This document shows positions 45,057-53,989 of a stretch of 64,000 bases of DNA, piece by piece. The notes under the pieces are model-generated. The model had not been told where the DNA came from, searched no databases, and saw nothing but the letters and a program-made list of their open reading frames with translations. A program made the translations under genes and the position numbers. Source of the stretch: Allobosea sp. Root483D1 (GTDB lineage: Bacteria; Pseudomonadota; Alphaproteobacteria; Rhizobiales; Beijerinckiaceae); NCBI RefSeq assembly GCF_001429505.1, contig NZ_LMJW01000019.1, positions 194 to 64,193 on the forward strand. Reading direction: 5' to 3'. Every line of letters starts with the position of its first letter. The stretch's first letter is position 1.

Positions 45057-46637
45057 TCACAGCAGCGGCCTCATCGTGATGGCGAGCTCGCGCGTGCCAC
45101 CATAATCGATCTTGCCGTTGCCGAGCACCGGAATCGTCGCGGTGACCAGGATCGCCTTGGGCAGCCATAATTCCGGGAAACCCTGGCGCTTGGCCTCGTC
45201 CTGCAGAGCTTTCTTCTCGGCATCGGGCTTTTCGGTGACGAGAACGAGCTGCTCGCCCTTGCGCACATCCGGCAGCGCCACGACCACATGGTTGTGACCG
45301 GGCCAGAGCCCCGAGATCATCGACTCGACCGCCGCCAGCGAGACCATCTCGCCGCCGAGCTTGGCGAAGCGCCGCGCCCTGCCCCTGATGGAGATGAAGC
45401 CGTCATCGATCGAAACGATGTCGCCGGTGTCGTGCCAGCCGCTCTCTGGCGGCACGATCGCGCCGGGATTGTCGGCGTTGAGATAGCCCAGCATCACGTT
45501 CGGCCCCTTGACGCAGAGCCGCCCACCCTCGGTGATGCCCTCGACCGGTTCGAGCTTAGCGGTGATGCCGGGCAAGAGCCGGCCGACGCTGCCATCCTTG
45601 GTCGCGACCGGCGTGTTGCAGGCCAGCACCGGCGAGCATTCGGTGCAGCCATAGCCTTCGAGGATGGTGGTGCCGTAGGGCTCCCACATCCGCCGCGTCT
45701 CCGGCTTCACCCGCTCGGCCCCGGCGACGACATAGCGCACGCTCTTGAGGTCGCCTTCATCCGCAGCGCGCGCGTAACCTTGCAGGAACGTGTCGGTGGC
45801 GAACAGGAAGGTCGCAGCCGTTTCGCCGATCAGCTTCGGCACCTGCTTGTAGTGCAGCGGGCTCGGATAGAGCACGACCTTCATGCCGTGGGTCAGCGGC
45901 ATCAGCAGCGCCGCCGTCAATCCGAAGGAATGGAAGGCCGGCAGCGGGTTCATCACCACGTCACGCTCGGAGAGAAAGCCGGCCGCCAACTGGAAGATCT
46001 GGCGTGCATTCGAGACCAGATTGGCATGGCTCAGCACCACGCCCTTCGGCTTGCCCTCGGTGCCGGAGGTGAACAGCACGACGGCCGGATCGTCGGGCTT
46101 GGCGGCATGGCGCGCATGCACCATCCCGGGCACGAGCGAGGCCAGTGCGCCGATCGCTTTGTCGAGGCTGGTCAATTCCTTGCGGACATCTTCGAGATAG
46201 ATCACCCGCCGCCCCGGCGCGAGCGCCTCGACGATGTCATCGAGCTTGGCCTGGTCGATGAAGCGGCGCGAGGTGACGATGGTCGAGATCGGCCCGATCT
46301 CGCAGGCGGCGGTGAGGTTCTTCAGGCCGGCGGTGAAGTTGAGCAAAGCGGGGACGCGGCCGAAAGCCGAGAGCCCGAACAGCGTCACCGCCATGCCCTG
46401 CACATTCGGCAGCATCAGCCCGACCGTCTCGCCCGGCTTCGTCAGCGCCGCGAGCTTGCGGCCGAGCACAAACGCACCCAGCACCAGCCGGCCATAGGTG
46501 ATCGGCTTGCGCTCCGGGTCCTCCAGCGCGATGCGGCCCTTGCCATGCTTGCTGGCGGCCGCCAGCAGCGCCTGGAACAGGCTCAATCGAGCGCCTTCGG
46601 CGTCGAAGGGCTGTGCCGGCAGTTCGATCGCAGCCAT
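45057..46637 (-). CDS. AMP-dependent acyl-CoA synthetase
   Basis: A 526-residue adenylate-forming enzyme. Motifs: AMP-binding LFTSGTEGKPKGVVLSHANL (residues about 180-200), TNTPV-like region before GYGCTECSPVLACNT, HDTGDIVSIDDGFISIRGR and the Lys loop KIDYGG near the end. It activates a carboxylate as acyl-AMP for CoA or ACP transfer; the carboxylate and length class are unknown. Ends only 29 bases before the DUF1190 gene; possible operon. Confidence 0.93.
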   Translation of the reverse strand: MAAIELPAQPFDAEGARLSLFQALLAAASKHGKGRIALEDPERKPITYGRLVLGAFVLGRKLAALTKPGETVGLMLPNVQGMAVTLFGLSAFGRVPALLNFTAGLKNLTAACEIGPISTIVTSRRFIDQAKLDDIVEALAPGRRVIYLEDVRKELTSLDKAIGALASLVPGMVHARHAAKPDDPAVVLFTSGTEGKPKGVVLSHANLVSNARQIFQLAAGFLSERDVVMNPLPAFHSFGLTAALLMPLTHGMKVVLYPSPLHYKQVPKLIGETAATFLFATDTFLQGYARAADEGDLKSVRYVVAGAERVKPETRRMWEPYGTTILEGYGCTECSPVLACNTPVATKDGSVGRLLPGITAKLEPVEGITEGGRLCVKGPNVMLGYLNADNPGAIVPPESGWHDTGDIVSIDDGFISIRGRARRFAKLGGEMVSLAAVESMISGLWPGHNHVVVALPDVRKGEQLVLVTEKPDAEKKALQDEAKRQGFPELWLPKAILVTATIPVLGNGKIDYGGTRELAITMRPLL

Positions 46638-46896
46638 CTCGCGTGACGCTCCGGGTTCGTCTCTCTCCACAGCGGAACGTAGCGATCCGGTGCATGGTTG
46701 CAATGCGCCCGGCGCGTCAGCCATGCTGCATCGCAACAAGAATCACCCCGAAACCGCCATGATCTCAACGATCCTGAAAAGGCGGCGGCGCAATCGCTGA
46801 AATTTGACGAAGAAGCCGTTCATCACGTCGCGCCATCGTCATTGAGATCGGGCATACTAATCGCTATCTCCGGTTGCGGAGCTGGGGATTGCAGCC

Positions 46897-47415
46897 GTGC
46901 CGACCATTTCGAGAAAACTCATAGCTGCCGCCGCGCTGGCCGCGGTTTCGGTTGCTGCCTCGCCGGCGAGCGCCGCGGGCTTCTGGGAGACGCTGTTCGG
47001 CGTCCCGCAGCGCCGGGCCGTTGCGCCCATGCCGGAAAGCACCCCGCTGCACATGACCGTGCGACCGAAGCAGAAGAAGGCGGTCAAGCTCGACGGCAAT
47101 GACGGGCCGAAGACCACGCTCGTCAAGCCGATGGAATATGCGAACGACCCGTTCTGGTATCTCCGGGACGAGACCCTGAAGAAGGGCGACATCATCGTCC
47201 TGAAGGACCGTGTCGTGGTCTTCGACGGCGGCGCCCGCGCCTATGCCAACTTCGCCAGCTTCCAGACCAGCAAGCTGCTCTCCGCCAAGGCCAAGGGCCA
47301 GCTCAAATACCTGATCTCGACCCCGAGGGACAACTATACGGTCTGGGAGCCAGTCCAGTCGATCTCTGACCGCAATACCAGCGCCTCGGCCGAATTGTCG
47401 GAGCGTGCGCGCTGA
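46897..47415 (+). CDS. Secreted hypothetical protein
   Basis: A 172-residue exported protein. Signal peptide LIAAAALAAVSVAASPASAA ends near residue 27; the mature part has Lys-rich and aromatic stretches (KPMEYANDPFWYLRDETLKK, VVVFDGGARAYANFASFQTS). Found in related genomes without a name as far as I can recall. No catalytic motif seen; the middle resembles small beta-rich envelope domains. Confidence 0.75.
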   Translation: MPTISRKLIAAAALAAVSVAASPASAAGFWETLFGVPQRRAVAPMPESTPLHMTVRPKQKKAVKLDGNDGPKTTLVKPMEYANDPFWYLRDETLKKGDIIVLKDRVVVFDGGARAYANFASFQTSKLLSAKAKGQLKYLISTPRDNYTVWEPVQSISDRNTSASAELSERAR

Positions 47416-47562
47416 GCCCCGGGCTCCCCTGACCATCGCATTCCCGTCGCATTGATACCTTCGAACGGTCAGACCGGCGACAGAGGCTGACCGGATTTCG
47501 CATCTAGCGTCGCTTCGCATCGGGCGTTTGCCCCTCCCTCCAGTGATGGAAAGGAGCCAACG

Positions 47563-47922
47563 ATGCGTAATTTTGTCAGGACCGCCTGCCTGTCGCTGGC
47601 GCTGCTCGCCGGCGCCGCCGCGGCACAGGCCCAGGGCCCGTCCCTCCCCATCCGGGATAATCCCAGGCTCCAGAATCCTGATTCCATCCGCAATGCCACT
47701 GTGGTCGAGCGCGGCTCTTTGCCACCGCAACTGCGGGTGCAGGTCGACAGCGCCGTGGCACAGGCCAGCCCCGACGACCTGAAGCAGCTCAGGCAGTCGA
47801 TCGACGCCATTCCCGCGGCCGCCAAGGCACTCCAGGCCAAGGGCATGAATTCGGCCGCGATCATCGCGGTGGGCTTCGACGAGGACGGCGATCTGACCCT
47901 GATCGCCGAAGAATCGATCTGA
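47563..47922 (+). CDS. Small secreted protein of unknown function
   Basis: A 119-residue exported protein: signal peptide TACLSLALLAGAAAAQAQ, then a short mature part with LPPQLRVQVDSAVAQ and a C-terminal strand region (AIIAVGFDEDGDLTLIAEES). Preceded by a strong AAAGGAG site seven bases before the ATG. It resembles other small DUF1236-context proteins but carries no clear domain. Confidence 0.7.
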   Translation: MRNFVRTACLSLALLAGAAAAQAQGPSLPIRDNPRLQNPDSIRNATVVERGSLPPQLRVQVDSAVAQASPDDLKQLRQSIDAIPAAAKALQAKGMNSAAIIAVGFDEDGDLTLIAEESI

Positions 47923-48029
47923 GAGACCAGACGATCCGAAGGATGCCGGCCGCACGGCCGGAGCGTTTCCACGGGCAGTTCGGCGCTCCTGCCCTGTTCC
48001 CGCGTAGCGCCGCATGGAAAGGACTGATC

Positions 48030-48320
48030 ATGAAGTTGACCGAAGCAAGCATCGACAGCGCCCTGCACCAGCTCGAAGCCCAGGCGATTCCGGAGAACCA
48101 CCCCGCCACGGTCCAGCTCGGCGAGCTGTTCGGCGAGCACACCTTCTTCCTCGACGCCGGCGGGCTGACCATCATCGAGCCGGTCAAGACGGATGGCACC
48201 GCCGAGGCAATGGGACGCGTAGTCAAGCTCGCAAGCTGGGGCGATGAGACACGCAGGAATTTGTCCCCGCACGATCCGGAATACACCGACATCATGGTCG
48301 CGCTCGACAAGGCGGCGTAG
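48030..48320 (+). CDS. Small hypothetical protein
   Basis: A 96-residue soluble protein (MKLTEASIDSALHQLEAQAI at the start; strand pair FFLDAGGLTIIEPVKTDG; acidic C-terminus). AAAGGA precedes the ATG by five bases. No family recognised; part of a short run of small unknown genes between the secreted protein and the PEPC gene. Confidence 0.7.
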   Translation: MKLTEASIDSALHQLEAQAIPENHPATVQLGELFGEHTFFLDAGGLTIIEPVKTDGTAEAMGRVVKLASWGDETRRNLSPHDPEYTDIMVALDKAA

Positions 48321-48352
48321 AGCGTAAGCCTCCCCGACATCCGCGCGGGAAC

Positions 48353-48374
48353 CCCTCTCCCGGATGGGAGAGGG
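48353..48374. repeat. Short CT-rich palindrome
   Basis: CCCTCTCCC pairs with GGGAGAGGG over a 4-base loop, followed by TAGGGTGAGAGG. A similar element lies at 54988-55017. These look like members of a second small interspersed repeat family. The rest of the 253-base gap before the PEPC gene holds no gene. Confidence 0.6.
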
Positions 48375-48573
48375 TAGGGTGAGAGGCCGCCGCTGATTGT
48401 TAGAGCGATGCGGCGCGGTGGCGCCTACTGCGGATGGGGCGGGCCCTCATCCCTGCCCTCTCCACTGATCTCGGGCCTGCCCGAGTTCAGCACTCAAAGT
48501 GTTCGAAGTCGGATGAATCCGACTTCGATGCAGGAGAAGGGTTCCCCGCGCCCAACGGCCGATGGTTAGCCTC

Positions 48574-51387
48574 TCAACCGAACGCCCCGATCTCGTGCTG
48601 GATCGCGCCGGATATCTCGCGCAGCAGCGCAAAGCACTCGCGCATCGGCTCGATGACGTCGCGGTGCAGGGCCGCATAGGCGCCGCCTTCGCGCGGGCCC
48701 GGCGGCTCGCCGAAATCGAGCCCCAGCGCCGGGTCGGGATTGAGCGGGAAGATCTCGCCGAGCAGCGCGAGCGCCCCGGTCATGTCGAGCCTGAGTATCC
48801 GCTCCACCAGAAGCTCGCGCGTCACCCCGGCATGCGGCCGGAAATCCGGGATATGCGTCGCCGAGAGCCAAATCCGATGCAGCAGCGCCAGCCGGAGCGT
48901 ATGCAGCGCCACCAGCCTGACCGGCATGGCCGGCGGTTCGCCCACCGCCTCCTTCAGCTTCAGCCGGTCGGAAGCGAAGCGCCAGAAGAGGCGTCGCAAC
49001 GCCGGCGCGAGGTCGAGCTGCGCCAATGCGTCAGCGACGGCGAGCAACTCGTCGCGCCGCCCCTCCTTCTCGGTGCGCCGGGCCCGGTCGAACCAGCTGC
49101 CGGCGTCGAGCGTGTCGAGATAGGCGCGTAAGACGTCGAGATCGCTGTGCGCCATCGCATGGGCCGCGAGGCGATAGGCCCGGCCGAAGCGCTCGGAACC
49201 GTCGCGCATCGTGGCGAACAGCTCCGGCGCGCGCCCCGCCGCCTGGCCGATGCCGTGCACACTGTTCGCCAACCAGCCGAGCTGCTGCAGGATGGCGTTG
49301 TTCGGGATGGCGCGGAGTTCCCGCGGATGTCGGATCACCGTCGGCCCGCCGGCATCGCTCTGCCGCGCCGCCGGGCGCGAGCCGGTCTTGTCGAGCAAAG
49401 ACGGGCCGAACGTGCCGATCAGCGCTGCATAGCCGGGGTCGTCGACGAGATGCGTCATCTCCTCGCGCACGGTCTGGAAGAACTCGGTGGCGAAGTCCGG
49501 CTCGGCATAGATCGGATCATCCGCGCTCGTCGCCGGATCGGCGAAGACGGCTTCGGCGATGCGCGCCACCGTCGCGCCCGCCAATCCCTTCGTGCCGAAC
49601 AGCAGGTAGCCGTCGCTGCCCTGGAAGCTGGTCTCGCGTGTGACCCTGACGCCAGCCTTGGCGAAGGCGCGCCGCGGCCATTCCGGATCGAGATAGGCGA
49701 GCCGGTCGCTAAGGCTGTCGGGATGGGCGCCGCGCCCGGCCGACTCGCCATGGGTGTCGAAGATGACCAGCTCGACCTCGGTCAGCCCGTAGCGCTGCAG
49801 CAGTTCGAGGATGCGGCTCCTCAGCCGCTCGACCCAGAAGGTCGCCGCGACCTGGCCGATATAGCGGCCGGAATCGGAATAGCCGAACTGGACGCAGAGC
49901 CGGCCATGGCGCTTGAGATAGTCGCGCCAATGCGGGCTGCGCAGCGCCTCGTCGATGATGCGCGGACCCTGCTCAAGGGCGTCCGAAGTCTCGAACAGCG
50001 GCGAGATCTCGACGAGGTCGGCGATGCCGAAGCGCTTGGCGAGGTAGAGCGCCGACAGCAGCGTATAGCCCGTCTCGGTCTCGGCGATCAGGAAGCGCAC
50101 CGGCCGCGAGCCGTCGATATGCTTCACGATCTGCGCGACCATCATCATCATCCGCGCTGCCGAGGCGCGCTCGACCGCGAGCGCCCCGAAATCGACCGGC
50201 GTCGGCTTCGCCCTGGCAAGCGCCTGGTTCGCCGCGGCAAGGAAGGCGCGCCGCTGCGCCGGCTGGGCCGGTTCCTCGTCGAGCGGGATCACGCCGCGCA
50301 TCGCGTTGTGAAGCTGCGAGGCGTTGAGCCGGAAATGCGGCAGCGCGATCGAGACGCCATGCGCGATCACGCCGGCTCGCGCCAGCACCAGCGCGCTCGC
50401 CGTCGCCTCGTCCTCGGCCAGCACGACCGCCTTGTCGAGCGCCGCGAGCAGCTTCGAAGCATCCGGCATGGCCGCCTCGCGCTCGCCGATCAGCGCCAGC
50501 GAGAAGGTCTGCAACGCCGCGATCTCAGGCTTGCTGTTGAGCGGCGGGCAGAGCGCCAGCTGCCGCTCAACGGCCGCGAGCGCGCCCTCGACCAGCGCCC
50601 TCGCCTCGGTGGTCGCCTGTGCCTCCGGCAACTTCTCGAGCAGGCGGAAGAACTGGCCGCGCTTGGACTCCAACCGGTAGCGCAGCGTGTCCCACCAGCC
50701 GATATCGGTGCGCCCATCGGTATCGCTGCCGACCCAGGAGGCGAGTTGCAGCGCGCGTGGCTTCAATTCCCGCCAGCGCTGCGGCCAGCGCGCCCGCGCC
50801 TCGGCGAGGAAGGCGGCGTTCAGCCGGTCGATCGCATCGCGAGCGTTGCGTACCGAGAAGCGCGCCTGCTCGAACTCGTCCTGCAGGGTGATCGTCGCAT
50901 CCGGCCGGAAGGAGAGATCGGCCGCCATCAGCGCCGCCGCATCGCCCTCGTTCGAGGCGAGCTCCGCCAGCGCATGCGCCACCATCCGGCTCATGCCGAA
51001 GGTCGGATGCGCGGTGAAGACCGCCGCGAACCGCACCCGCGCCAGCGCCGCGCCATAGGCCTCGAAGGGCTGGGCGGCGCCGCTCGCCTCGTCGGCGACA
51101 CGCCGGGCCAGCGCCGCATAGGCCTCGGCTTCGTCCCGCTCCAGTCCGACATAGGACGCCACGCGGGCAGCTCGATCCGCCAACGCAGCGCGGCCAAGCT
51201 GACGGATCAGCGCCGCGGTGTCCTGCAGCGTTACCTCGCCGCGATCGATCTTGCGGGTGAGCCAGAGCGTGACGCGCAGCACCGGATTGCCGAACGGGTC
51301 CTCACGCGCATCCGAACGCGCCTGCACGATCGCCGCCGACAATTCGCCCGCCAGCGCCGATGGCGACAATTCCTCCGCATCAGCCAC
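48574..51387 (-). CDS. ppc: Divergent phosphoenolpyruvate carboxylase
   Basis: A 937-residue PEPC-family protein: carboxylates PEP to oxaloacetate to refill the TCA cycle. Conserved: VFTAHPTFG (catalytic-His block), FGYSDSGRYIGQVAATFW (YSDS block) and GSRPAARQSDAGG with LRAIPNN. Divergent: the FHGRGGxxGRGG loop is FDTHGESAGRGAHP, TAHPTE is TAHPTF, and the usual QNTG end is replaced. This resembles the alphaproteobacterial serine-cycle type. I use the GTG at 51387, preceded by GCGGAGAG. Confidence 0.88.
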   Translation of the reverse strand: MADAEELSPSALAGELSAAIVQARSDAREDPFGNPVLRVTLWLTRKIDRGEVTLQDTAALIRQLGRAALADRAARVASYVGLERDEAEAYAALARRVADEASGAAQPFEAYGAALARVRFAAVFTAHPTFGMSRMVAHALAELASNEGDAAALMAADLSFRPDATITLQDEFEQARFSVRNARDAIDRLNAAFLAEARARWPQRWRELKPRALQLASWVGSDTDGRTDIGWWDTLRYRLESKRGQFFRLLEKLPEAQATTEARALVEGALAAVERQLALCPPLNSKPEIAALQTFSLALIGEREAAMPDASKLLAALDKAVVLAEDEATASALVLARAGVIAHGVSIALPHFRLNASQLHNAMRGVIPLDEEPAQPAQRRAFLAAANQALARAKPTPVDFGALAVERASAARMMMMVAQIVKHIDGSRPVRFLIAETETGYTLLSALYLAKRFGIADLVEISPLFETSDALEQGPRIIDEALRSPHWRDYLKRHGRLCVQFGYSDSGRYIGQVAATFWVERLRSRILELLQRYGLTEVELVIFDTHGESAGRGAHPDSLSDRLAYLDPEWPRRAFAKAGVRVTRETSFQGSDGYLLFGTKGLAGATVARIAEAVFADPATSADDPIYAEPDFATEFFQTVREEMTHLVDDPGYAALIGTFGPSLLDKTGSRPAARQSDAGGPTVIRHPRELRAIPNNAILQQLGWLANSVHGIGQAAGRAPELFATMRDGSERFGRAYRLAAHAMAHSDLDVLRAYLDTLDAGSWFDRARRTEKEGRRDELLAVADALAQLDLAPALRRLFWRFASDRLKLKEAVGEPPAMPVRLVALHTLRLALLHRIWLSATHIPDFRPHAGVTRELLVERILRLDMTGALALLGEIFPLNPDPALGLDFGEPPGPREGGAYAALHRDVIEPMRECFALLREISGAIQHEIGAFG

Positions 51388-51609
51388 GCCGCTCTCCGCT
51401 TTTTTCAATCGTTTGATGAGGCGGGCCGAAGGTGAGCAGGATTCCGATTCTACCGCAACTGCGAAAAGCATTTCGGCAATGCAGCAGCGAGCAGCGCCGA
51501 TCCCGAAATCTGGCCTTGGTGAGGAACATCAGCCTCCCCGCCTCGTTGGCCTGAGAGGGAGCGGACACGATCCGTCCTCAGCCCCGTACCATGCAGGAAG
51601 GAGCAGACC

Positions 51610-51942
51610 ATGCTCAAGCATGCCTTATTGGCCGCCGGCCTTGTTCTCAGCTCCAGCGCCGTGATGGCGCAGAATCAGGGCCAGCCCAACGGCCTGCCGG
51701 AACCGCCGGGCATCAGCAGCGAGCTGACCCCGCGCTTCCAGCGCTATGTGGTCGAGCAGCGGCCGACCTCGTACAGCTATGATCAGCCCGTCATCGTCGG
51801 CACCACCCTGCCCGCGACCGGCGTGACCTATTACCCCGTGCCGGCGGAATACGGCGTCAGCGCCTATCGCTACACCGTGGTCAACAACCGGCCCGTCCTG
51901 GTCGAGCCCGGCACGCGCCGCATCGTCCAGGTCATCAACTGA
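51610..51942 (+). CDS. DUF1236 secreted protein
   Basis: A 110-residue exported protein: signal peptide ALLAAGLVLSSSAVMAQ, then the DUF1236 repeat-like region with PPGISSELTPRFQRYVVEQR, YDQPVIVG and VPAEYGVSAYRYTVVNNRPV. The family is frequent in Hyphomicrobiales and unassigned. AAGGAG precedes the ATG. Ends before a strong intrinsic terminator. Confidence 0.88.
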   Translation: MLKHALLAAGLVLSSSAVMAQNQGQPNGLPEPPGISSELTPRFQRYVVEQRPTSYSYDQPVIVGTTLPATGVTYYPVPAEYGVSAYRYTVVNNRPVLVEPGTRRIVQVIN

Positions 51943-51970
51943 CCCGATCGGCTGCTTTACGTTCGCATCG

Positions 51971-51999
51971 AAGGCCCGCCCCCTGAGGGCGGGCCTTTT
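51971..51999 (+). terminator. Intrinsic terminator of the DUF1236 gene
   Basis: AAGGCCCGCC(C) pairs with (G)GGCGGGCCTT around a 5-6-base loop and is followed by TTTT C. It lies 29 bases past the DUF1236 stop. Confidence 0.88.
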
Positions 52000-52124
52000 C
52001 GCGGACTGGTCGAACCGTCACGCACACGGCTCTTTCCGGCGCTCCCGGCACAATGACCAGGCCCCGGCCCTGCCCTTACAATCACCGCGTCCATGGCCAT
52101 ATTGGGATCAACCCGGAGGACGCC

Positions 52125-52382
52125 ATGGACACGACAGTGCGGCGCAATCTCTCCGACAACTGGGGCGTCAACGATCTGCTCGAGCGTCCGATCTGCTCGA
52201 TCATTCGCGATCCGCACGGCAGTTGCTGGATCATCCTCTCGCAGGATCAGGCCGTGCGTCTAAGCGAGATCCGGAAGGGTCCGTTCTTGTCGGTGGACGC
52301 GGCCATGGTGGCCATCGAGAAGAACCTCAAAGGACCATGCCGTCATCGTACGGCAACTGTTCCGCAGAACTATTTCCCGTAA
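52125..52382 (+). CDS. Hypothetical protein
   Basis: An 85-residue basic soluble protein (MDTTVRRNLSDNWGVNDLLE start; SCWIILSQDQAVRLSEIRKG centre; ends NYFP). CGGAGGA sits six bases before the ATG. No family recognised. The 244 bases downstream hold no credible gene and are AT-richer than average. Confidence 0.65.
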   Translation: MDTTVRRNLSDNWGVNDLLERPICSIIRDPHGSCWIILSQDQAVRLSEIRKGPFLSVDAAMVAIEKNLKGPCRHRTATVPQNYFP

Positions 52383-52626
52383 AGTTCCGCAGTCGCGAAA
52401 TAGCAGGGTTTTGTCTATACAAACTTCATTTGGCCACATTGCCTGGATAGAAACAGCACGCAGGCGAAGAATGACCGAGCGGCTCCCTGATTGGAACTGG
52501 CGGCGCGCCTCCATCCTACCGTCGAAAACTGAATGCTGCCCATGGCAGCACCATTGCCGCACGCATTGTGCCCGGCGATGTCATCACAAGACCGCACGGC
52601 CTTGGCCGGGCGGCAAACGGATATAA

Positions 52627-52785
52627 ATGCAAGAATCAATTGAACTGAAGTCACCCGAGACCGGGCGTGTCGCCAATGCGATCGCCAATACGCTTCCGCC
52701 GAAATCCGCACCCGATTGGAAGCCGCAGCCATGCGGCCTCAGCCGCCAGGAGTTGCGTCGCATCGTCAAGAAGATGCTGGGATGA
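52627..52785 (+). CDS. 52-residue small protein
   Basis: A short reading frame starting at an ATG preceded by an AT-rich leader: MQESIELKSPETGRVANAIA then KPQPCGLSRQELRRIVKKML ending in Gly. The basic amphipathic C-terminus suggests a nucleic-acid or membrane contact. It ends 11 bases before the DUF4167-like gene, so the two probably share a transcript. No clear ribosome site is visible. Confidence 0.5.
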   Translation: MQESIELKSPETGRVANAIANTLPPKSAPDWKPQPCGLSRQELRRIVKKMLG

Positions 52786-52796
52786 GGAGGCTGGAC

Positions 52797-53021
52797 ATGA
52801 CCACGCATCAACCCAGACCGACAGCCTTCGACAACCGCTTTCCCCGCTCGGGACCGCGCGACGACGTGCAGACAAGGCGGGGATCGACCGCGCAGGCGAG
52901 TTATGAGCGCTATCTCGCCTTGGCCAAGGCCAAGGCCCTCGCCGGCGACAGCATCGAGGCCGAGCGCTACTACCAATATGCCGAGCACTATCACCGCCTG
53001 ATCAACGGCAGCGCGGCCTGA
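52797..53021 (+). CDS. Mini DUF4167-like protein
   Basis: A 74-residue protein whose second half (QASYERYLALAKAKALAGDS and IEAERYYQYAEHYHRLI) matches the DUF4167 helical repeat found at the end of longer Hyphomicrobiales proteins, usually after a disordered Asn/Gln-rich region. Here it stands alone behind a short RPTAFDNRF leader. GAGGAGG precedes the ATG. Role unknown; DUF4167 proteins are suspected RNA-linked factors. Confidence 0.72.
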   Translation: MTTHQPRPTAFDNRFPRSGPRDDVQTRRGSTAQASYERYLALAKAKALAGDSIEAERYYQYAEHYHRLINGSAA

Positions 53022-53065
53022 AGAAGCGCCCGAAGCGGCTAAGGTCTCGACCCCGCCCGCATGCT

Positions 53066-53767
53066 CTACACGACATCCAGGCCGAGCTCACGGACGAGGA
53101 CGGCGGCCTGGGCCTTCGAGATCACGGCGCCGCGGAAGGCTTTCGCATCCGCCAGACGTATCCCGCCGAGATCCGCGCCGCGCAGATCGGCGCGCTCGAA
53201 CCGGCAATCGACCATCGCGGCGTCACGCAGCGAGCACTCGTCGAAGACGGCCTCGCGGAAATCGCAGCCAACCAGCTGAGCCTCGCTGAAGTCGATCCGC
53301 CGCAGCGTGAGCTTGCGAAACGAGACCTTGGCGAGCTTGGCCAGCGCGAGCACTACCTCGTCGAGCGACAGGCCCCAGCTCTTGGCCTCCTGGAGGTCGG
53401 CGCCCATCAGCTTGCATTGCGACAGGCTCGCATGCGCCAGTGAGGAACGCCGAAAGCTGGCATTGCTGAAATCGCCGCCGGTTATCACCGCCTCGCTCAG
53501 ATTCGCTCCGGCGAACGAGGCGAAGGCTGCCCGGCATGCGGTAAAGCGGGCCTGCTCCAGCACGCTACCGTCGAAACGCGCGCGGCCGAGCCTGCATCGA
53601 TCGAAATGCCAGCCCTTGAGCTCGAGGCTGGAGAGATCGGCCCCCTCCAGCGTGCAATTGCCGAGGTGGAGGCGCTTGCCGTCCCTGGCGTAGCGCTCCG
53701 CCTCGGTCCTGCCGATCTCGACATCCGCCAGAACCACGTCGAACTCGTTGGTCGCCGTCATCGTCAT
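53066..53767 (-). CDS. Pentapeptide-repeat protein
   Basis: A 233-residue protein made of A(D/N)LXX-type repeats: GADLSSLELKG, GRARFDGSVLEQARF, GANLSEAVITGG, GADLQEAKSWG, ADLRGADLGG and others. The fold is a right-handed quadrilateral beta helix; some members mimic DNA and protect gyrase, but most have unknown partners. A helical stretch (LDEVVLALAKLAKVSFRKL) interrupts the helix at about 130. Two in-frame ATGs are available at 53767 and 53761. Confidence 0.9.
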   Translation of the reverse strand: MTMTATNEFDVVLADVEIGRTEAERYARDGKRLHLGNCTLEGADLSSLELKGWHFDRCRLGRARFDGSVLEQARFTACRAAFASFAGANLSEAVITGGDFSNASFRRSSLAHASLSQCKLMGADLQEAKSWGLSLDEVVLALAKLAKVSFRKLTLRRIDFSEAQLVGCDFREAVFDECSLRDAAMVDCRFERADLRGADLGGIRLADAKAFRGAVISKAQAAVLVRELGLDVV

Positions 53768-53989
53768 GTCTCGCCGCGAGTCTGGGAGCTGCTCCAGCTA
53801 GGCGAAGCGGGCCCGTGGAGCAATCTGCCCGGGCCTCCGGCTGCGTTTCGAAATGGCGGCGACGAGCCGTCACGTACTTTGCCTCTTTCGTCTGAAATTA
53901 ACTTTCTGATAAGAGGATCGGGTTTCCTTGCCGGAGACGACGGCGCGCCGCTTGCGGTAGCCAGGGTCCCGAATTCAGGAGGTTGCCGC

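Noticed and set aside
49147..51435. 762-codon plus-strand frame opposite the PEPC gene
   Set aside because: Shadow of the PEPC gene. The minus-strand frame has clear PEPC blocks.
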